In this document: one piece after another, positions 59,579-64,000 of the stretch
How the letters are laid out: every line of letters begins with the position of its first letter
How positions within the stretch are numbered: the first letter of the stretch is position 1
Assembly (NCBI RefSeq): GCF_021044425.1
Contig: NZ_JAJNEC010000008.1
Location: forward strand, 248,001-312,000
Reading direction: 5' to 3'
Origin: Niabella pedocola
GTDB taxonomy: Bacteria > Bacteroidota > Bacteroidia > Chitinophagales > Chitinophagaceae
DNA length: 64,000 nucleotides
Notes under the pieces: model-generated
What the model saw: only the letters and a program-made list of their open reading frames with translations
What the model was told of the DNA's origin: nothing
Databases searched by the model: none
Made by a program: the position numbers and the translations under genes

Positions 59579-61555
59579 ATGCTTGATTCAAAAATACCCG
59601 CCGGAAAATTAGAAGATAAGTGGACCGATTACAAAGGCCATTGCAAGTTGGTGAACCCGGCCAATAAACGGAAACTGGAAGTGATCGTGATCGGCACCGG
59701 GCTTGCCGGAGCCTCTGCTGCTGCGGCTTTGGGCGAACAGGGCTACCAGGTAAAGGCATTCTGTTTCCAGGATTCTCCGCGCCGGGCGCACTCCATTGCC
59801 GCACAGGGTGGAATCAACGCTGCTAAGAACTATCAGAATGACGGAGACTCGGTCTTCCGTCTTTTTTATGATACCATCAAAGGAGGCGACTACCGTGCAC
59901 GCGAAGCCAATGTGCACCGGCTGGCCGAGGTAAGTGTAAATATCATCGACCAATGTGTGGCCCAGGGTGTGCCTTTTGCGCGTGAATATGGCGGTTTGCT
60001 CAACAACCGTTCCTTTGGCGGGGTGCAGGTAAAACGTACGTTTTATGCTGCCGGACAAACCGGTCAGCAGTTGCTGATTGGTGCCTACCAGGCCCTGGAA
60101 CGCCAGGTAGCCCTGGGTAATGTAAAAATGTACAACCGCCACGAAATGCAGGATGTGGTGATGATCGACGGCAAGGCCCGCGGTATCATTGCCCGAAACC
60201 TGATCAACGGTCAGCTGGAGCGCTTTTTTGGTCATGCCGTAATACTGGCATCCGGTGGCTACGGAAACGTATTTTATCTTTCCACCAATGCAATGGGCAG
60301 CAATGTTACCGCCGCCTGGAGGGCCCATAAAAAAGGTGCTCATTTTGCAAACCCCTGCTTTACGCAGATCCACCCTACCTGTATCCCGGTTTCCGGCGAC
60401 CATCAGAGCAAGCTGACACTGATGTCGGAATCCCTGCGGAACGACGGGCGGATCTGGGTACCCAAAAAACAAAATGATTCCCGTAAGGCCAACGAAATAC
60501 CGGAAGAGGAACGCGATTATTACCTGGAAAGAAGGTATCCCGCTTTCGGAAACCTGGTGCCCCGCGATGTGGCTTCGCGCGCTGCAAAAGAACGCTGCGA
60601 TGCCGGTTATGGTGTAGGTACCACCAAACAGGCCGTATATCTTGATTTTAAATATAACCTCATTAATAAATACGGAAAGGCAGAAGCCAATAAACACGGC
60701 ATTCAGAATCCGGACACAGAAACACTGATACGTTTGGGTAAAGAAGTAGTGAAAGAAGAGTATGGTAACCTGTTCGACATGTATGAGAAGATCACCGGGG
60801 AGAATCCCTACGAGGTTCCCATGCGGATCTACCCTGCCGTGCACTATACCATGGGCGGACTTTGGGTAGATTATGACCTGATGACCTCCGTAAAAGGATT
60901 GTTCTGTTTGGGTGAAGCCAACTTCAGCGATCACGGAGCCAACCGCCTGGGTGCTTCTGCACTGATGCAGGGCCTGGCAGACGGCTATTTTGTGATCCCT
61001 TATACGCTGGGTAACTACCTGGCAGATGAGATCTCTGTAAAACCCATTCCTACCACCGACCGCGCCTTTGTTGAAACCGAAGCCAAGGTAAACGAACGCA
61101 TCAACCGGCTGATGAGCATCCAGGGCACACAAACCGTGGAAAGCTTTCACAAGCGTCTGGGTAAGATCATGTGGGATAAATGCGGCATGGCCCGTAATGA
61201 GCAGGGCTTAAAAGAAGCCATCCAGGAAATAAGAGACCTGCGTGCCGATTTCTGGAAAAATGTACGGATCCCCGGAGGTATTCATGAAATGAACCCCGAA
61301 CTGGATAAGGCCAGCCGGGTAGCGGATTTCCTGGAGCTGGGCGAACTGATGTGTATGGATGCACTGGAGCGTAACGAAAGTTGTGGTGGTCACTTCAGGG
61401 AAGAGAGCCAGACCCCGGATGGAGAGGCCCTGCGTCATGATGACCAGTATATGTATGTATCTGCTTGGAAGCTCAATGGTGAACATTCCTGGGAACTGGA
61501 AAAAGAACCGCTGAACTACGAGGTAATCAAACCCACGCAGCGGAACTATAAATAA
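59579..61555 (+). CDS. sdhA: Succinate dehydrogenase/fumarate reductase flavoprotein subunit
   Basis: The 658-residue protein has the FAD-binding VIVIGTGLAGASAAAALGE, the AHSIAAQGGINAAKN segment with the His that binds FAD covalently, the active-site HPTCIPVSGDHQSK region with an Arg further on, and SDHGANRLGASAL. It oxidises succinate to fumarate on the cytoplasmic side. It lies 96 bases after sdhC. A four-helix-bundle element separates it from sdhB. Confidence 0.97.
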   Translation: MLDSKIPAGKLEDKWTDYKGHCKLVNPANKRKLEVIVIGTGLAGASAAAALGEQGYQVKAFCFQDSPRRAHSIAAQGGINAAKNYQNDGDSVFRLFYDTIKGGDYRAREANVHRLAEVSVNIIDQCVAQGVPFAREYGGLLNNRSFGGVQVKRTFYAAGQTGQQLLIGAYQALERQVALGNVKMYNRHEMQDVVMIDGKARGIIARNLINGQLERFFGHAVILASGGYGNVFYLSTNAMGSNVTAAWRAHKKGAHFANPCFTQIHPTCIPVSGDHQSKLTLMSESLRNDGRIWVPKKQNDSRKANEIPEEERDYYLERRYPAFGNLVPRDVASRAAKERCDAGYGVGTTKQAVYLDFKYNLINKYGKAEANKHGIQNPDTETLIRLGKEVVKEEYGNLFDMYEKITGENPYEVPMRIYPAVHYTMGGLWVDYDLMTSVKGLFCLGEANFSDHGANRLGASALMQGLADGYFVIPYTLGNYLADEISVKPIPTTDRAFVETEAKVNERINRLMSIQGTQTVESFHKRLGKIMWDKCGMARNEQGLKEAIQEIRDLRADFWKNVRIPGGIHEMNPELDKASRVADFLELGELMCMDALERNESCGGHFREESQTPDGEALRHDDQYMYVSAWKLNGEHSWELEKEPLNYEVIKPTQRNYK

Positions 61556-61569
61556 TTGGGAAGTGGGAA

Positions 61570-62075
61570 AATTTGAAAATTTGAAAATGTCAATTATTTC
61601 AGTATCCCCGGATTGAATCGTACATAACCGGGAAATGGCGTATTTTAGAGGTGCAAACCTATTAAAAGCCCCGGTTATGAGAAATGATAAAGAGAATGTG
61701 ATTGTTGACAAAACAATCAGTTTTTCACTTGCAATAATTAAATATTGCGAAGTTCTTGAACAAAACAGGAAGTATGTGATAGCAAAGCAGGTATTACGAT
61801 CAGCGACCTCAATAGGTGCAAATGTATTTGAAGCACAGACCGCAGAAAGTAAGGCCGACTTCATTCACAAAATGAAAATTGCTGCAAAAGAAGCCAGCGA
61901 ATCCATGTATTGGTTGATTTTATGCGAAAAAAGTGATGGTTATCATTTTGACGTGGCATTAAGATCAGCGATTGAAGAAATTATAAGAATTCTGTCAAAG
62001 ATCATTTCTTCATCCAAAGGGAAAATACCTGGTTTTATCTGATCTCTGTTGTACGCATTTTCAAATCTTCAAATT
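61570..62075. mobile_element. Four-helix-bundle gene element with inverted ends inside the sdh operon
   Basis: A 20-base sequence at 61570-61589 (AATTTGAAAATTTGAAAATG) is repeated in inverted form at 62056-62075 with one mismatch. The ends enclose the small gene 61677-62042 and break up the sdhA-sdhB spacing. The layout suggests an inserted cassette; no transposase is present. Confidence 0.5.
61677..62042 (+). CDS. Four helix bundle protein (23S rRNA intervening-sequence protein family)
   Basis: From the ATG at 61677 the 121-residue protein is helical with the family pattern: an initial VDKTISFSLAIIKYCEVL helix, YVIAKQVLRSATSIGANVFEAQTAESKADF, KIAAKEASESMYWLILCEKS and a last helix IEEIIRILSKII. 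Relatives are found in rRNA intervening sequences and as accessory proteins of diversity-generating retroelements; their role is unclear. A longer start at 61635 is less likely. It is transcribed in the same direction as sdhA and sdhB. Confidence 0.88.
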   Translation: MRNDKENVIVDKTISFSLAIIKYCEVLEQNRKYVIAKQVLRSATSIGANVFEAQTAESKADFIHKMKIAAKEASESMYWLILCEKSDGYHFDVALRSAIEEIIRILSKIISSSKGKIPGFI

Positions 62076-62117
62076 ATCAAATTGACTAATTAATACGCAT
62101 ATATGGAGCATTATAAT

Positions 62118-62876
62118 ATGAACCTGACGTTGAAGGTTTGGAAACAAAAGAACGCCGAAACCGGCGGGAAGTTTGAGACCTACAAAGTATCCAATATCTC
62201 ATCGGAAATGTCCTTCCTGGAGATGTTTGATGTATTGAACGAGCAACTGATCCGTGAAGGAAAAGAGCCCATCGCTTTTGATCATGACTGTCGCGAAGGT
62301 ATTTGCGGGATGTGCTCCATGTACATCAATGGCCGTCCCCACGGCCCCTGGCATGGTACCACCACCTGTCAGCTGCATATGCGTGCCTTTAAAGACGGCG
62401 ATACCATTGTGGTGGAACCCTGGAGGGCAAATGCATTCCCCGTGGTAAAAGATCTGATTGTGGACCGGAGCGCTTTTGACCGCATCATCCAGGCCGGTGG
62501 TTATGTTTCCGTAAATACCGGTAATGCCCAGGATGGAAATTCCATCCCGATTCCAAAGGAAAATGCAGACAAGGCTTTTGCTGCGGCTGCCTGCATTGGT
62601 TGCGGAGCCTGTGTGGCCGCCTGCAAAAACTCTTCAGCGCTGCTATTCCTTTCTGCCAAAGTATCACACCTGGCATTGTTGCCGCAGGGTGAGGCCGAAA
62701 GAAAAGAGCGTGCGTTGAACATGATTGCCCAGATGGATAAAGAAGGCTTTGGTTCCTGTACCAACACCGGTGCCTGCGAAGCTGTTTGTCCGAAGGAGAT
62801 CGAGATCACCAATATCGCCCGCCTGAACCGGGAGTATGTAGCAGCCGGATGGGCATCCGATACCAAGAAACATTAA
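62118..62876 (+). CDS. sdhB: Succinate dehydrogenase/fumarate reductase iron-sulfur subunit
   Basis: From the ATG at 62118 (MNLTLKVWKQKN), preceded by GGAG, the protein has 252 residues; ATG 62103 would add five. The 2Fe-2S motif CREGICGMCSMYINGRPHG, then CIGCGACVAACKN and CTNTGACEAVCPKEI for the 4Fe-4S and 3Fe-4S clusters, are complete. It carries electrons from SdhA to SdhC. Terminated at 62901. Confidence 0.96.
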   Translation: MNLTLKVWKQKNAETGGKFETYKVSNISSEMSFLEMFDVLNEQLIREGKEPIAFDHDCREGICGMCSMYINGRPHGPWHGTTTCQLHMRAFKDGDTIVVEPWRANAFPVVKDLIVDRSAFDRIIQAGGYVSVNTGNAQDGNSIPIPKENADKAFAAAACIGCGACVAACKNSSALLFLSAKVSHLALLPQGEAERKERALNMIAQMDKEGFGSCTNTGACEAVCPKEIEITNIARLNREYVAAGWASDTKKH

Positions 62877-62898
62877 TGACCGTATATTCCAATATTTT

Positions 62899-62926
62899 CA
62901 AGCCCCGTTAATGCGGGGCTTTTTTT
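62899..62926 (+). terminator. Terminator of the sdh operon
   Basis: AGCCCCG (62901-62907) pairs with CGGGGCT (62914-62920) around six bases, followed by a T run. Confidence 0.88.
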
Positions 62927-63071
62927 ATGTTTCGTCTTAAGGCAAATGCTACGAGGCGTAAACCGGCAAAAGCAAATAACACATTATCTATTTTCAGGAG
63001 ACGGGGTGACCAGGGATACCAACTAGAATGAAGTACAGGTCGCACCAGTCGCAGTGTCCCCTATTAATACA

Positions 63072-63683
63072 CTAATACCGCATCCGGGGAAAAGAGAGTT
63101 GCTTTTGTACCACAATGATCCGGGTTGCAACAATAATGGCAATGACCATAAATTTACTGATATCCGTATTTACCTGAAAGCGCAGCAGCAGCAGGTAAAC
63201 GGCGCCGCCGAAAATGCAAACCGTAGCATAGATCTCCCTTCTGAAGATCAGCGGGATCGTGTTTAAAAGGATATCGCGGATGATGCCGCCAAAACAGCCG
63301 GTAATGGTGCCCAGCGCAATGCAGATGCCAGGGTTCAATCCAACGTTGATCCCCTTCTGCAAGCCCACTACTGTAAACAACCCCAACCCCAGGCTATCGA
63401 ATAAAAAAAGCGTAACCTTCAGTTTCCGGATATAAGTTTTAAAGATTATAGCGGCAACAGACGTAACCAGGATCACCAGGCATACCTGCACATCGCGCAT
63501 CCAGGCTACGGGCGTATCCCCAATCAGCATGTCGCGGATCGTACCGCCACCCACCGAGGTTACAAAGGCAATGATCAATACGCCAAATACATCCAGCTTC
63601 CGCTGCATGGCAGAAAAGGTACCGGAGATGGCAAAGGCGATCGTTCCCAGTATTTCAATTATTTCAGAGGTATTGGAAAACAT
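63072..63683 (-). CDS. TRIC-family (UPF0126/YicG-like) membrane channel protein
   Basis: The 203-residue protein has seven hydrophobic segments and two repeated modules with the family motifs GTIAFAISGTFSAMQRKLDVFGVLIIAF, VGGGTIRDMLIGDTPV and its mate GCFGGIIRDILLNTIPLIF. Bacterial members form trimeric cation channels or glycine-type transporters; the physiological role is not settled. Convergent with the sdh operon. Confidence 0.9.
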   Translation of the reverse strand: MFSNTSEIIEILGTIAFAISGTFSAMQRKLDVFGVLIIAFVTSVGGGTIRDMLIGDTPVAWMRDVQVCLVILVTSVAAIIFKTYIRKLKVTLFLFDSLGLGLFTVVGLQKGINVGLNPGICIALGTITGCFGGIIRDILLNTIPLIFRREIYATVCIFGGAVYLLLLRFQVNTDISKFMVIAIIVATRIIVVQKQLSFPRMRY

Positions 63684-63689
63684 ATTTTC

Positions 63690-63778
63690 TGAATCTCATT
63701 TCTAAACCCCATATCTGAAGTCTGATGTCTGGTATCTGATATCTCATATCTGGTATCTGGTATCTGATGCCTGATTGC
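63690..63778. repeat. Short direct repeats of the tctgatatctggta kind
   Basis: About six degenerate copies of the unit (tctgatgtctggta, tctgatatctca, tctggtatctgatgc) lie between the channel gene and the DUF983 gene. The tract resembles the microrepeats at the joints of the 14-kb tandem array in style but not in sequence. Confidence 0.7.
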
Positions 63779-64000
63779 TCACCAGTTATTCCCCTGTTCT
63801 TCATTCATACGCTCCGAAACATCATCCGGTTTGGTATGCCGCCAGTCGGGGTCGTATTTAACAAACCAGGACAGCCATAAACTGCGGGAAAAACGCATCA
63901 GCCAGGGTTGCAGGCAAATCAGTCCAACAGAATTAACAATCAGCCAGTAAATAAACCGGTTATCGTCGGTCGAAAATCCAATGATCAGCCACCAGAGCAG
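63779..64000 (-). CDS. DUF983-like membrane protein, C-terminal part
   Basis: The stop TGA lies at 63779-63781 on the minus strand and the frame is open to the window edge; 73 residues are seen. They start with a hydrophobic helix (LLWWLIIGF), then a second helix (YWLIVNSVGLICL), QPWLMRFSRSLWLSWFVKYDPDW and a polar tail ending EEQGNNW. The RFSR..W...KYDP block fits the end of DUF983 proteins of Bacteroidota. Upstream sequence is needed to confirm. Confidence 0.65.
   Translation of the reverse strand: MLWWLIIGFSTDDNRFIYWLIVNSVGLICLQPWLMRFSRSLWLSWFVKYDPDWRHTKPDDVSERMNEEQGNNW

Noticed and set aside
59609..61150. Long 513-codon frame on the minus strand
   Set aside because: It lies wholly antisense to sdhA, whose motifs and length are complete, and its product has no recognisable domain.

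Overview
The window is typical Bacteroidota chromosome, most likely family Chitinophagaceae. Support comes from a SusC/SusD pair with an ECF sigma factor and FecR, an Oar-like TonB receptor, LytS/LytTR signalling with a propeller sensor, a CCDC81-type HU-domain protein, DUF4369 thioredoxins, many short lipoproteins with an SCKK-like N-terminus, and the Bacteroidota -7 promoter element TAnnTTTG before several genes. I saw no rRNA, tRNA, CRISPR array, intact insertion sequence or prophage.

Layout. 1-4058: surface proteins, namely two paralogues of an unusual FN3-like membrane protein flanking a YadA-head/S74-chaperone fibre protein, then a lipoprotein. 4145-7921: propeller histidine kinase and LytTR regulator. 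8057-13927 (minus): a five-gene cluster of Lgt-like enzyme, Tes-like radical SAM enzyme and three related two-helix membrane proteins, followed by two sulfatases. 13928-14641: tandem repeats. 14642-18814: thioredoxin-like protein and an FAD/Fe-S dehydrogenase. 19574-24512 (minus): maeB, mlaE, mlaF, sucD. 24835-30117: HU-domain membrane protein, four FKBP-like lipoproteins and a metzincin-type protease. 30324-42124: housekeeping genes (sdaA, rnhA, ribBA, L,D-transpeptidase, trpS, deoxynucleoside kinase) and an Oar-like receptor. 42330-48776 (minus): sigma factor, FecR, SusC, SusD. 49104-52968: secreted phosphoesterase-fold enzyme, a NarL-type regulator between two matching palindromes, a candidate small RNA and aminopeptidase P. 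53207-58578 (minus): a three-gene operon of Sel1-repeat protein, divergent Hsp90 and a helical-repeat protein. 58757-62876: sdhCAB with a four-helix-bundle element inserted between sdhA and sdhB. The window ends with a TRIC-family channel and a truncated DUF983 gene.

The best candidates for something undescribed are: (1) the Lgt-like/Tes-like/three-small-protein cluster, which looks like an envelope lipid or lipid-protein modification module; (2) the compact Hsp90 operon with two helical-repeat partners; (3) the NarL-type regulator with two 7-2-7 inverted heptamers placed at nearly the same distance from two -7 elements, one of them driving an unannotated transcript; (4) the FN3-like proteins split by a membrane hairpin that carries an internal lipobox; and (5) a promoter followed about 50 bases later by a terminator, a candidate small RNA.

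All family assignments come from reading motifs, without database searches. Starts were chosen from signal peptides, family N-termini and promoter position.
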